Shown here piece by piece: positions 18,557 through 27,563 of a stretch of 64,000 bases of DNA. Position 1 is the first letter of the stretch; every line of letters starts with the position of its first letter. The stretch is taken from positions 1,115,870 through 1,179,869 of the forward strand of contig NZ_WELG01000001.1 of the NCBI RefSeq assembly GCF_009184425.1. Direction: 5' to 3'. A model generated the notes under the pieces. That model was not told the DNA's origin. It did not search any database and worked only from the letters and a program-made list of their open reading frames with translations. The position numbers and the translations under genes were made by a program. This stretch comes from Flagellimonas olearia (GTDB lineage Bacteria > Bacteroidota > Bacteroidia > Flavobacteriales > Flavobacteriaceae).

Positions 18557-18659
18557 ATCGGTTTTTGTCGAAAATATGGATTAAGGACGTATATTTATGC
18601 ATCAATGTTGCATCGATTAAAAACATAATTAATATTTTCACGTCTGTAAAAACCCCCAA

Positions 18660-19037
18660 ATGAAAAACAACACCTTAGTCCACTTGGGATTGGCACTGCT
18701 CCGAATAGTACCTTCAGTGTTCATGATTACCCATGGGTATCCAAAACTTTTAAAACTTATCAACGGGAATACAGAATTTGCCAACCCCTTTGGTATTGGC
18801 GAAGCACCTTCCCTGTTTTTGGCGGTCATCGGTGAATTTATTTGTCCACTTTTAATGATCATTGGTTTTAAAACCAGATGGGCTGCCATCCCGACTGCGA
18901 TTACCATGGCAGTGGCCGGTTTTTTCATCCATAGTGCCGATCCTTTTGGTACCAAGGAAAAAGCCCTACTCTATTTCGTGGTCTTTTTGGTGATTTTTCT
19001 TTTGGGTCCAGGTAAGTATAGTGTAGATAAGAAATAG
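18660..19037 (+). CDS. DoxX family membrane protein
   Basis: The 125-residue protein has four hydrophobic segments and the DoxX pattern with LLRIVPSVFMITHGYPKL at the N-terminus and GEFICPLLMIIGFKTRWAAI in the middle. Members are small inner-membrane proteins linked to quinone-related or disulfide and sulfur stress functions; no specific role can be given here. It stands alone, convergent with holA, only 2 bases apart at the stop codons. Confidence 0.85.
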   Translation: MKNNTLVHLGLALLRIVPSVFMITHGYPKLLKLINGNTEFANPFGIGEAPSLFLAVIGEFICPLLMIIGFKTRWAAIPTAITMAVAGFFIHSADPFGTKEKALLYFVVFLVIFLLGPGKYSVDKK

Positions 19038-19039
19038 CA

Positions 19040-20041
19040 CTATATAATTTCCGAAAGAAGTTCTTTCAACAAGTCGGCCTGATCCATATTATTGGCCCCT
19101 ACTCCTTTACCCTTTAAATCCAATTCACGAAGGCTGGACACGATACCACTTACCCGTTTCATGGGATAGTTTTTGGCAGCAACGGTATATTCCTTCACAA
19201 AATAAGGGTTCACACCCAATACCTTGGCCACATTCCCGGGGGAATGGTCGCTCAAACCATGGTATTGCAATAATTGGGTGAAAAAGGTGTTCAAGAGGGT
19301 TACGGTAACCACAAAAGGGTTGTCCTTGGGGTTTTGCGCAAAATAATCCACAATCCGGGAAGCTTTGGCCACATCCCTTTCCCCAATGGCCTTCTTCAGC
19401 TCAAAGTTGTTGAAATCCTTACTGATTCCGATATGTTCTTCGATGACTTCTGGGGTAATCTCCACACTTGGAGGCACCACCAAGGTCAATTTGTCCAATT
19501 CGTTATTGATTTTTCCCAAATCGGTTCCCAAAAACTCCACCAACAAGATACAGGCCTTGGGTGAAATCCTGTATTTTTTGCTGGCCAAGGTCTTCCGGAT
19601 CCATTCCGACACTTGGTTTTCATAAAGTTTTTTGCTCTCGAAAAGCTCGCCTTTCTTTTGAATGGCTTTATAGAGCTTCTTTCGCTTGTCCAATTTCTTG
19701 TACTTGTAGCAAAGCACCAATATGGTGGTGGGTTGTGGATTTTCGGCATAGGAAACCAAATTCTCTATGGTACGGGACAGGTGCTGGGCCTCTTTTACGA
19801 TCACCACCTGATATTCTGCCATCATGGGGAAACGTTTGGCATTCGCGACCACCTCGTCCACACTGGTGTCCTTTCCATACAGAACCATCTGATTGAAACC
19901 TTTTTCATCTTCGGTAAGAACATTGTCCGATATGTACTTTGAAATCCTATCGATATAATAGGGCTCCTCCCCCATCAAAAAATAGATAGGCTTGGGGTTT
20001 CCCGCATCAATCTCAGCTACAATTTCCTTTATTCCGTCCAT
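19040..20041 (-). CDS. holA: DNA polymerase III subunit delta
   Basis: The 333-residue product matches the clamp-loader delta subunit: LMGEEPYYIDRISKYI at residues 23-38, an ATPase-like domain without a Walker A motif, and a C-terminal helical collar ending YHGLSDHSPGNVAKVLGVNP. Delta opens the sliding clamp as part of the clamp loader. The start ATG is followed by DGIKEIVAEID. It is divergent from the HsdR_N-type gene, with 27 bases between the two starts, an arrangement often kept in Bacteroidota. Confidence 0.93.
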   Translation of the reverse strand: MDGIKEIVAEIDAGNPKPIYFLMGEEPYYIDRISKYISDNVLTEDEKGFNQMVLYGKDTSVDEVVANAKRFPMMAEYQVVIVKEAQHLSRTIENLVSYAENPQPTTILVLCYKYKKLDKRKKLYKAIQKKGELFESKKLYENQVSEWIRKTLASKKYRISPKACILLVEFLGTDLGKINNELDKLTLVVPPSVEITPEVIEEHIGISKDFNNFELKKAIGERDVAKASRIVDYFAQNPKDNPFVVTVTLLNTFFTQLLQYHGLSDHSPGNVAKVLGVNPYFVKEYTVAAKNYPMKRVSGIVSSLRELDLKGKGVGANNMDQADLLKELLSEII

Positions 20042-20068
20042 TCAGAAAAAAATCATCAAATTTGCCCA

Positions 20069-20515
20069 ATGCAGTCATTGAACTTCCCAGCGTATTCATT
20101 CCGAATCAAAAATAGCCAAAATAGACACTACATTTTTGACGGTATCCGTAAAAAATTTGTGGTGCTCCAACCTGAGGAATGGGTACGCCAACATGTACTC
20201 CATTTTTTGGTCTTCACCAAAAATTACCCCAAAAGCCTCATCAACGTAGAGAAACAACTGACCGTGAACCAATTAAAAAAGCGGTACGACGTGGTGGTCT
20301 TTAATCCGGATGGATCCATATTCCTGCTTGTGGAGTGTAAAGCACCGGAAGTAGCCATTGACCAGTCCACCTTTGACCAAATAGCCCGATATAATCTTCA
20401 ATTGCAATCCGATTACCTCATGGTGACCAACGGACTGGAACACTACTATTGTAAAATGGACCATGCTGAGGAAAAATATAGGTTTTTAAAGGAAATTCCT
20501 GATTTTAGCCGTTAA
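20069..20515 (+). CDS. stand-alone type I restriction HsdR_N-like protein
   Basis: The 148-residue protein matches the N-terminal PD-(D/E)XK nuclease domain of type I restriction subunit R. The active-site pattern is seen in YDVVVFNPDGSIFLLVECKA (about 74-93: D, then E-C-K). No helicase domain follows and no hsdM or hsdS lies nearby, so it is not an HsdR subunit of a local system. It is divergent from holA by 27 bases; the pairing with a replication gene suggests a housekeeping role in DNA metabolism, unproven. Confidence 0.8.
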   Translation: MQSLNFPAYSFRIKNSQNRHYIFDGIRKKFVVLQPEEWVRQHVLHFLVFTKNYPKSLINVEKQLTVNQLKKRYDVVVFNPDGSIFLLVECKAPEVAIDQSTFDQIARYNLQLQSDYLMVTNGLEHYYCKMDHAEEKYRFLKEIPDFSR

Positions 20516-20527
20516 TTTGCTGCCGTT

Positions 20528-21529
20528 TTGAAAGTCGCCGTAGTCATACTCAATTGGAATGGGGAAACCTTGTTGGAAAGGTTCCTTCCTTCCGTTGTAA
20601 GCTATTCGGAAGGAGCAGACATTTATGTGGTGGACAACGCCAGCTCCGATGGTTCCGTAGCCTTTTTAAAAAAAGCCTACCCAAACATCCGTGTCATCCA
20701 GAATGAAGAGAACGGAGGATTTGCCAAAGGGTACAATGATGGTCTACAGACCGTGGATGCCGATATCTTTTGCCTGCTAAATTCAGATGTGGAAGTGACC
20801 CCCGGTTGGTTGGCACCCATTATGGACTTGTTTCAATCCCATTCCGACATAGCCATTGTTCAGCCCAAAATTTTGGATTTGAACCAAAAAGACCATTTTG
20901 AGTACGCAGGTGCGGCCGGAGGGTACATTGATATGTTGGGGTATCCCTTCTGCCGCGGCAGAATATTCCAGGCCCTGGAAAGGGACGAAGGCCAATATAA
21001 CGACACCAAGGAAATCTTTTGGGCCACGGGCGCCTGTATGTTCATTCGACGAAACGTGTTTGAATCACTCCATGGCTTTGATGAGGACTACTTTGCCCAT
21101 CAAGAAGAAGTGGACCTATGCTGGCGTGCCAAAAATGCTGGTCATAAAGTGTATTATGTGGGGCATAGCCATGTGTACCATTTGGGAGGTTCCACTTTGA
21201 AGAACATGAATCCCAAAAAAACCTTCCTCAATTTCAGGAACTCTTTGTATTCCATTACCAAGAACCTTCCCCGAAAAAAAGCGTTTCCCATTATCATCTT
21301 GCGCTTGATCTTGGATGGCATTGCAGCCCTACGTTTTATCTTTCAATTAAAATTTGACCATTGTTGGGCCATTCTGCGTGCACATGTCAGTTTTTATGGT
21401 AACTTTATAAAAATGTACAAAAAGCGGGAAAAAGCTAATTTTTTATTAAAGTATCATACTACGACATCCATTGTATGGTCGCATTTCGTAAATCATATAA
21501 AGAATTTTAACATTTTAGTAAAAGATTAA
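20528..21529 (+). CDS. family 2 glycosyltransferase
   Basis: The 333-residue protein starts at a TTG: MKVAVVILNWNGETLLERF is the standard start of GT2 rhamnosyltransferase-like enzymes, and there is no ATG near it. VDNASSDGS, NSDVEV (DXD-like) and ATGACMFIRR, plus GFDEDYFAHQEEVDLCWRA near residue 190, are the donor- and acceptor-site motifs. The C-terminal 90 residues are hydrophobic (FPIIILRLILDGIAALRF), suggesting membrane association. It probably adds a sugar to a surface polysaccharide. It starts 12 bases after the HsdR_N-like gene stop and is likely in the same transcript. Confidence 0.9.
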   Translation: MKVAVVILNWNGETLLERFLPSVVSYSEGADIYVVDNASSDGSVAFLKKAYPNIRVIQNEENGGFAKGYNDGLQTVDADIFCLLNSDVEVTPGWLAPIMDLFQSHSDIAIVQPKILDLNQKDHFEYAGAAGGYIDMLGYPFCRGRIFQALERDEGQYNDTKEIFWATGACMFIRRNVFESLHGFDEDYFAHQEEVDLCWRAKNAGHKVYYVGHSHVYHLGGSTLKNMNPKKTFLNFRNSLYSITKNLPRKKAFPIIILRLILDGIAALRFIFQLKFDHCWAILRAHVSFYGNFIKMYKKREKANFLLKYHTTTSIVWSHFVNHIKNFNILVKD

Positions 21530-21562
21530 CTATACCTCAATGTAGAAAATTTGCATTTTATC

Positions 21563-21570
21563 TAATTTTG
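21563..21570 (+). promoter_or_regulatory. candidate -7 promoter element of the OmpA lipoprotein gene
   Basis: TAATTTTG matches TAnnTTTG exactly and lies about 57 bases before the ATG, leaving room for a short leader. No clear -33 TTG at the usual distance. Confidence 0.35.
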
Positions 21571-21627
21571 GTCGAGTTCTATTACTATGAAATATCTAAC
21601 AATCCTTAAATTATACTCTGAACTATT

Positions 21628-22500
21628 ATGAAAAAAGTTTTTCTAGGAACATTGGCGATGACTGTTCTACTATCATCTTGTGTATCATCAAAGAAATATG
21701 CGGATCTGGAAGCCAAACAAAAAGAAACCCAAGATTTATTAAACTCTGCCACTGTTAAGTTAAACGACTGCTTGGAAGAAAAAGCAACGGCAGACTCAAG
21801 ACTTCAGACCCTCGAAGATCAAAACGCCTTCCTTAAGGCCAATAACCAAGAGCTCATCAACAACATGGGCAACTTGACCACCCTTACCACAAAAGGTGCC
21901 GAGAACCTTGAAAAATCTTTGGAAAGCCTGCGCGAAAAAGACCTTACCATCAGAAAATTGCAAGATGCCGTTACAAGAAGGGATTCTGTTAACCTTTCTT
22001 TGGTACAGAGCTTGAAAGGTGTATTGGGCAATTTGGATGACGAAGACATCGAAATCAGTGTTGAGAAAGGTGTTGTATTTGTTTCCATTTCTGACAAACT
22101 ATTGTTCAGAAGCGGTAGCTACAACGTAACCAGCGCTGCCAAGGAAGTATTGGGCAAAGTGGCCAAAGTTGTAAACAACAAGCCTGACTTTGAATTTATG
22201 GTAGAAGGTCACACAGACAACGTACCTTACAGAAGCGGTGTTCTATTGGACAACTGGGATTTGAGTGCCAAAAGAGCAACTTCAGTGGTTCGTATCCTAC
22301 AAAACGATTTTGGTGTTGACCCAGCTAGGATGACTGCTGCCGGACGTAGCTACTACATTCCTTTGGTAAGCAACGAAACCTCTGCCAACAGAGCCAAAAA
22401 CAGAAGAACCCGTATCGTGGTACTTCCAAAAATCGATCAGTTCTACAGCATGATCGAAGAAGGCATGAAAGATCCTGCCATCGGTGGAAGTGGAAAATAA
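21628..22500 (+). CDS. OmpA family lipoprotein
   Basis: The 290-residue protein has a lipoprotein signal ending in VLLSSCVSS, a long central coiled coil (about 25-125) and a C-terminal OmpA-like domain (about 145-270). Peptidoglycan-binding elements are present: FMVEGHTDNVPYR and NWDLSAKRATSVVRIL with the conserved Asp and Arg. It therefore ties the outer membrane to the cell wall. Codon usage is more strongly biased than in neighbours, which suggests high expression. A strong bidirectional terminator follows. Confidence 0.93.
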   Translation: MKKVFLGTLAMTVLLSSCVSSKKYADLEAKQKETQDLLNSATVKLNDCLEEKATADSRLQTLEDQNAFLKANNQELINNMGNLTTLTTKGAENLEKSLESLREKDLTIRKLQDAVTRRDSVNLSLVQSLKGVLGNLDDEDIEISVEKGVVFVSISDKLLFRSGSYNVTSAAKEVLGKVAKVVNNKPDFEFMVEGHTDNVPYRSGVLLDNWDLSAKRATSVVRILQNDFGVDPARMTAAGRSYYIPLVSNETSANRAKNRRTRIVVLPKIDQFYSMIEEGMKDPAIGGSGK

Positions 22501-22522
22501 GAAATCAGTTTTTGACTGAATC

Positions 22523-22549
22523 AAAAAGCGGCCCAATGGGCCGCTTTTT
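22523..22549. terminator. bidirectional rho-independent terminator
   Basis: AAAAAGCGGCCC and GGGCCGCTTTTT form a perfect 12-base stem with loop AAT. It separates the convergent OmpA and tsaC genes. Confidence 0.9.
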
Positions 22550-22552
22550 ATT

Positions 22553-23173
22553 TTAAAATATATCCAGTTCTCCTTTACCTTCCCTAACCACTTCAGGAAC
22601 ACCGGTTGAAACATCAATGACCGTAGACGCCACGTTGTCCCCGTAGCCCCCATCAATGACCACATCTACCAAATTCTGCCATTTCTCAAAAATGAGCTCG
22701 GGGTCGGTGGTATATTCCAAGATGCCATCCTCATCATGAATGGATGTGGAAACAATGGGATTGCCCAATTCCGTGACCAATGCCCGGGCGATGTTGTTAT
22801 CGGGCACCCTTATCCCCACGGTTTTCTTTTTTTTGAAATCCTTTGGTAAGTTGTTGTTGCCGGGCAAAATAAAGGTATAAGGACCCGGAAGCGCCCTTTT
22901 CAATATTTTGAAGGTAGCGGAGTCTATCTGCCGCACATAATCCGATAAGTTGCTTAAATCTGCGCAAACAAAGGACCAGTTGGCCTTTTCCAATTTTATA
23001 CCCTTGATGCGGGCAATGCGTTGCAATGCCTTGGAATTTGTAATGTCACAGCCTAGGCCATATACCGTATCCGTAGGATAGATGATCAGCCCTCCTTTCC
23101 TGAGTACGTTGCCAATTTTCTCGACCTGCCTCGGGTTGGGGTTTTCCTCATAAAGTTTGATGAACTCTGCCAT
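22553..23173 (-). CDS. tsaC: L-threonylcarbamoyladenylate synthase (Sua5/YciO/YrdC family)
   Basis: The 206-residue product matches the YrdC/Sua5 fold: IYPTDTVYGLGCDI, KRALPGPYTFILPG and VGIRVPDN are family motifs. The enzyme makes threonylcarbamoyl-AMP from threonine, bicarbonate and ATP for t6A37 tRNA modification. The sequence is closer to the YciO subgroup in its C-terminus, so an exact ortholog call is less sure than the family. pcrA lies 98 bases upstream on the same strand. Confidence 0.85.
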   Translation of the reverse strand: MAEFIKLYEENPNPRQVEKIGNVLRKGGLIIYPTDTVYGLGCDITNSKALQRIARIKGIKLEKANWSFVCADLSNLSDYVRQIDSATFKILKRALPGPYTFILPGNNNLPKDFKKKKTVGIRVPDNNIARALVTELGNPIVSTSIHDEDGILEYTTDPELIFEKWQNLVDVVIDGGYGDNVASTVIDVSTGVPEVVREGKGELDIF

Positions 23174-23271
23174 ATACCTCTAAAAATGGCTCCAATGCCA
23201 ATCACAATGCAAGGTAACAAAGTTTACATTGAAAACATAAGCCTGAAAAAATGGGTGATGGATTATGGACA

Positions 23272-25602
23272 TCAGTCCTTAATCACCTCTAGCTTGGCAA
23301 AACGGAGCAGTAGTTTTTTGATTCCGCCCTGATCAAAAAGGATTTCCGCTTTCTTATCGTTCCCCACCCCTTCAATTTTAACCACCTTGCCCCTTCCAAA
23401 ACGAGTATGGTTTACCAAAGCACCTTCGGCCAGATCAGAATCCGCTACCGGATTGCTTGACGAAGGAGAAGCCAAATCAGGTTTCAGCTTTCTAAGTTTG
23501 CGCAATTGATTCTCATTGGGGCGTTGTGTACTGGGAGGTGTTCCATTGCTTGGTTTCACCTGCCGCAGTTTACTCTTGTCCACCTCGCCGAAAATATTGG
23601 CGTTGATCATGGATTTATACCGATACACATCGTTTACCGGGGTAAGGTTTTCCACATACTGCTCATCTATCTCCTCCAAAAACCTACTGGGTTCGGCATC
23701 GATCAATTTCCCCCATCGGTATCTATTTTGGGTATAGGTAAGGAAAGCCTGCTTTTCAGCACGGGTCAAAGCCACATAAAACAATCGTCTTTCTTCTTCC
23801 AGTTCGCTACGGGTGTTCATGCTCATGGCCGATGGAAAGAGGTCTTCCTCCATTCCCACAACGTATACATAAGGGAACTCCAAGCCTTTGGCCAAGTGGA
23901 TGGTCATCAACGCCACCCGGTCATCGTCTCCCACATCTTTGTCCATATCCGTGGCAAGGGCCACATCTTCCAAAAACTCGGTCAAGCTTCCCGTGGCGTC
24001 TGCCAATTCCTTTTGTCCTTCCACAAAATCCTTGATACCGTTCAAGAGCTCTTCAATGTTTTCCATTTTGGCAATTCCCTCTGGGGTTCCATCTTTTTTG
24101 AACTCCAACAGTAAACCGGTCTTCTTGGACACATGTTCGGCCAAGGTAAACGCATCGGAACCTTCGTTCATGATCTGGAAACTCTTGATCATGGTCACAA
24201 AATCCTGCAACTTACGCTTGGTCCCGGCATTAATGTTCAGATTGAGTTTTTCCAAATGCTCCATGACCTCATAGATGGAACGACCGTAATGATTGGCCGC
24301 AACAATAAGCTTGTCAATGGTGGTCTGCCCAATACCCCTGGCCGGAAAGTTGATGACCCGCTTCAGGGCCTCTTCATCCTTGGGATTCACGATCAACCGC
24401 AAATAGGCCAACACATCCTTGATCTCCTTGCGCTGATAAAACGAAAGTCCCCCGTAAATCCGGTAAGGGATGTCACGTTTACGCAGTGCATCCTCAATGG
24501 CCCTGGATTGCGAATTGGTACGGTACAACACAGCAAATTCCCCATTCTGCATCTGATGTTGCATCTTGTTCTCGAAAATGGAGCCTGCCACATACCGCCC
24601 CTCCTCTGCATCGGTAATGCTACGATGGATGATTATCTTATTGCCCGCATCATTGGAGGTCCACACCACCTTTTCCAACTGGTCCTTGTTTTTTTCGATG
24701 ATGGAGTTGGCTGCATTGACAATGTTCTTGGTAGATCGATAGTTTTGTTCCAGTCGATACACAGCCACATCGTCATAATCCCTTTGGAAATTAAGGATGT
24801 TGCTGATGTTGGCCCCTCGGAACGAATAGATACTCTGGGCATCGTCCCCCACCACACAAATATTTTGGTAACGGTCCGATAAGGCCTTTACAATCAGGTA
24901 TTGCGAATGATTGGTATCTTGGTACTCATCCACCAATATGTAGCGGAACCGATCCTGGTATTTCATCAGAACCTCCGGGAAACGCGTCAACAACTCATTG
25001 GTGCGAAGTAAAAGATCATCAAAATCCATGGCCCCCGCCTTAAAACAGCGGTCCACATAATTCTTATAGATTTCCCCCAATCGTGGGCGTTTGGCCATGG
25101 CATCGGCCTCTACCAGTTCCGGGTTCTGGAAATAGGCCTTCACGGTGATCAAACTGTTCTTATACGAGGATATCCTGTTTTGGATCTGCTTGTACTTGTA
25201 GATGTCCTTGTCCAACCCCATCTCCTTGATGATGGAAGCGATCAAACGTTGGGAATCTTGGGTGTCATAAATAGTAAAATTACTCGGGTATCCCAATTTA
25301 TCTCCGTCAAACCGCAACAACTTTGCAAAAACCGAGTGGAAGGTTCCCATCCAAAGGTTTTTGGCCTCTGAGGTGCCCACAATATCCGAAATCCGCTTTT
25401 TCATTTCTCGAGCCGCCTTATTGGTGAAGGTCAAGGCCAAAATATTGAACGAATCCACCCCCTGGTTCATCAAATGGGCTATGCGAAAGGTAAGTACACG
25501 GGTCTTTCCCGATCCAGCACCGGCAATGACCATCAACGGACCGTCCTTGTGCAATACAGGAGCCCGTTGCGCATCATTCAATTCATCCAAAAAATCACTC
25601 AA
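23272..25602 (-). CDS. pcrA: ATP-dependent DNA helicase PcrA/UvrD
   Basis: The 776-residue protein is a full superfamily 1A helicase: NDAQRAPVL Q-motif, Walker A in VIAGAGSGKTRVLTFRI (about 26-42), Walker B in VDEYQDTNHSQY, motif III GDDAQSIYSFRGA, and motifs IV-VI including VALTRAEKQAFL. The C-terminus ends with a Tudor-like segment (ALVNHTRFGRGKVV) that in other bacteria contacts RNA polymerase or UvrB. It unwinds DNA in excision repair and removes RecA filaments or stalled polymerases. Confidence 0.95.
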   Translation of the reverse strand: MSDFLDELNDAQRAPVLHKDGPLMVIAGAGSGKTRVLTFRIAHLMNQGVDSFNILALTFTNKAAREMKKRISDIVGTSEAKNLWMGTFHSVFAKLLRFDGDKLGYPSNFTIYDTQDSQRLIASIIKEMGLDKDIYKYKQIQNRISSYKNSLITVKAYFQNPELVEADAMAKRPRLGEIYKNYVDRCFKAGAMDFDDLLLRTNELLTRFPEVLMKYQDRFRYILVDEYQDTNHSQYLIVKALSDRYQNICVVGDDAQSIYSFRGANISNILNFQRDYDDVAVYRLEQNYRSTKNIVNAANSIIEKNKDQLEKVVWTSNDAGNKIIIHRSITDAEEGRYVAGSIFENKMQHQMQNGEFAVLYRTNSQSRAIEDALRKRDIPYRIYGGLSFYQRKEIKDVLAYLRLIVNPKDEEALKRVINFPARGIGQTTIDKLIVAANHYGRSIYEVMEHLEKLNLNINAGTKRKLQDFVTMIKSFQIMNEGSDAFTLAEHVSKKTGLLLEFKKDGTPEGIAKMENIEELLNGIKDFVEGQKELADATGSLTEFLEDVALATDMDKDVGDDDRVALMTIHLAKGLEFPYVYVVGMEEDLFPSAMSMNTRSELEEERRLFYVALTRAEKQAFLTYTQNRYRWGKLIDAEPSRFLEEIDEQYVENLTPVNDVYRYKSMINANIFGEVDKSKLRQVKPSNGTPPSTQRPNENQLRKLRKLKPDLASPSSSNPVADSDLAEGALVNHTRFGRGKVVKIEGVGNDKKAEILFDQGGIKKLLLRFAKLEVIKD

Positions 25603-25734
25603 AAGCTCAGAAATTTAAAAGTAGGCGTGAAATTAGCCAATAATGCCCTCATGCTAAAATCAACCTATCAATATTTATAAACACGGAGGAGTTTTGAATT
25701 GAATTGAATATATTTAGCAACTCAACTTTTACTA

Positions 25735-26274
25735 ATGAAATATTCCTTCTTGTTAACCATTTCCCTTATGGCCATGGTATCCCTAGGATTCTCCCAAGAA
25801 AAAAAAGCAGGACCTGTACTTGAAAATTATGGCGAGGTCTGGACCGTGGAAAATCCAGATTTCAAAACCGATACAAGTGCAGAATTCAAATTGGTGTTTG
25901 ATATTATGGAGAGTCCCGAATCCCACACCGAAATCAACAAAAAAATAGAAACAGCGGCACGTTTTCTGAACATGCATGCCCAAAGTGGGGTCCCGGTATC
26001 CCAACTTAAGGCGGCCTTGGTATTGCATGGAACAGCTGCCAAGGACATTATACACAATGAGGCTTACCAAGCTCGTTTTGGAACCGTGAATCCCAATTAT
26101 GACCTGGTCAAGGAGTTGCTGAATGCCGGAGTGGAGGTCATTTTGTGCGGGCAGTCCTCAAAATCGCGCAACTACCCCAAAGAAGACCTTATTCCGGGCA
26201 GTAAGATTGCCCTTTCGGCCATGACGGCCCTTATTCAATTGCAAAACCAAGGATATCGACTAATAAAATTTTAA
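25735..26274 (+). CDS. exported DsrE-family protein
   Basis: The 179-residue product has a signal peptide (MKYSFLLTISLMAMVSLGFS, cleaved before Q) and a DsrE/F-like domain around LKAALVLHGTAAKD and LLNAGVEVILCGQSS; a Cys is present in CGQSS. The export signal is unlike the cytoplasmic DsrEFH sulfur-relay proteins, so a role in sulfur transfer is doubtful. It precedes the M20 amidohydrolase by 11 bases and is probably co-transcribed with it. Confidence 0.78.
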   Translation: MKYSFLLTISLMAMVSLGFSQEKKAGPVLENYGEVWTVENPDFKTDTSAEFKLVFDIMESPESHTEINKKIETAARFLNMHAQSGVPVSQLKAALVLHGTAAKDIIHNEAYQARFGTVNPNYDLVKELLNAGVEVILCGQSSKSRNYPKEDLIPGSKIALSAMTALIQLQNQGYRLIKF

Positions 26275-26285
26275 ACTGATTTCTT

Positions 26286-27560
26286 ATGAACAAAATGATC
26301 ACCTTCGTGTTTTTGGTGTCCGGTCTAGGCCTTTGGGCACAGGACGCCAAATTGGAAAAAGACTATCAAGCCATTGAAAGCAAAGTCATTGAATGGCGGC
26401 GTGATATCCACCAAAATCCGGAGCTCAGCAACCGGGAGTTCAAAACAGCGGAAAAAATTGCGGCACACCTGAAATCCCTGGGGATTGAAGTACAAACTGG
26501 CGTAGCCCACACGGGAGTGGTAGGTCTGCTGAAAGGAAAAAAACCAGGCAAGGTAGTCGCCCTTAGGGCAGATATTGATGCCCTTCCTGTGACCGAACGC
26601 AACGACCTTCCGTTCAAGTCTACCGTAAAATCTGAATTTTTGGGTACAGAAGTCGGGGTGATGCATGCCTGTGGGCACGATACACACACCGCCATTTTAA
26701 TGGGTGTTGCCGAAGTGCTGTCCAAAAACAAGGATAAAATAAAGGGTACGGTAAAGTTTATCTTTCAACCTGCTGAGGAAGGAGCGCCTCCAGGTGAAGA
26801 AGGCGGTGCCAAACTCATGGTCAAGGAAGGCGTACTTCAAAATCCGGATGTGGATGCCATTTTTGGACTTCACATCAACTCCCAAACGCCCATCAACACC
26901 ATCAAGTACAAACCGGGAGGTGCATTGGCATCCGCCCAGCGCTTTGTAATCAATGTGAAAGGAAAGCAAACCCATGGGTCTCAGCCTTGGGCAGGGATTG
27001 ACCCCATCATGATCAGCGCCAAGATTATCGATGGCCTTCAGACCATTATCAGCCGCGAGACCAACCTTACCAACGAAGCTGCGGTCATTTCCGTGGGCAA
27101 GATCACCAGTGGGGTCCGGTTCAACATCATCCCTGAAAGTGCTGAAATGATCGGTACTATTCGAACCTTGGATTACGATATGCAGAAACACATCAATACA
27201 CGTATGGAAGAAATGGTTCCTGCTATTGCCAAAGCCTATGGTGCTGAAGCAACAATCGAGATCACGACATCTACAGCTATTACATTCAATGATTTGGATT
27301 TGACCGCACAAATGGCCCCTACGCTTGAAAAAGTGGCAGGAAAGGAGAATGTTACCATTCACAAGGCCATTACGGGTGCCGAAGATTTCAGCTACTTCCA
27401 AGAGAAAGTGCCCGGTATGTTTTTCCTTTTGGGAGGAATGACCCCAGGGACCACGGAGTCCTTTCCGCACCATACCCCCGATTTCAAAATTGATGACAGT
27501 GGACTACTCTTGGGCGTAAAGACCATGACCCAATTGACTTTGGATTATTTGAACAAGTAA
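26286..27560 (+). CDS. M20 family amidohydrolase, exported
   Basis: The 424-residue enzyme has a signal peptide (VFLVSGLGLWAQ) and the peptidase M20D pattern: RRDIHQNPELSNREF, MHACGHDTHTA (Cys and His as metal ligands), FIFQPAEEG and ALPVTERNDLPF. Related enzymes hydrolyse N-acyl amino acids or hippurate. It follows the DsrE gene by 11 bases and precedes the FMN protein gene by 3 bases. Confidence 0.9.
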   Translation: MNKMITFVFLVSGLGLWAQDAKLEKDYQAIESKVIEWRRDIHQNPELSNREFKTAEKIAAHLKSLGIEVQTGVAHTGVVGLLKGKKPGKVVALRADIDALPVTERNDLPFKSTVKSEFLGTEVGVMHACGHDTHTAILMGVAEVLSKNKDKIKGTVKFIFQPAEEGAPPGEEGGAKLMVKEGVLQNPDVDAIFGLHINSQTPINTIKYKPGGALASAQRFVINVKGKQTHGSQPWAGIDPIMISAKIIDGLQTIISRETNLTNEAAVISVGKITSGVRFNIIPESAEMIGTIRTLDYDMQKHINTRMEEMVPAIAKAYGAEATIEITTSTAITFNDLDLTAQMAPTLEKVAGKENVTIHKAITGAEDFSYFQEKVPGMFFLLGGMTPGTTESFPHHTPDFKIDDSGLLLGVKTMTQLTLDYLNK

Positions 27561-27563
27561 AAC

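Noticed and set aside
20069..20515. Type I restriction-modification system
   Set aside because: Only the N-terminal nuclease domain of HsdR is present, and no methylase or specificity gene is nearby.
24133..24882. 249-codon open frame opposite pcrA
   Set aside because: It is a reverse-strand shadow of helicase motifs, without recognisable domains or a plausible start context.
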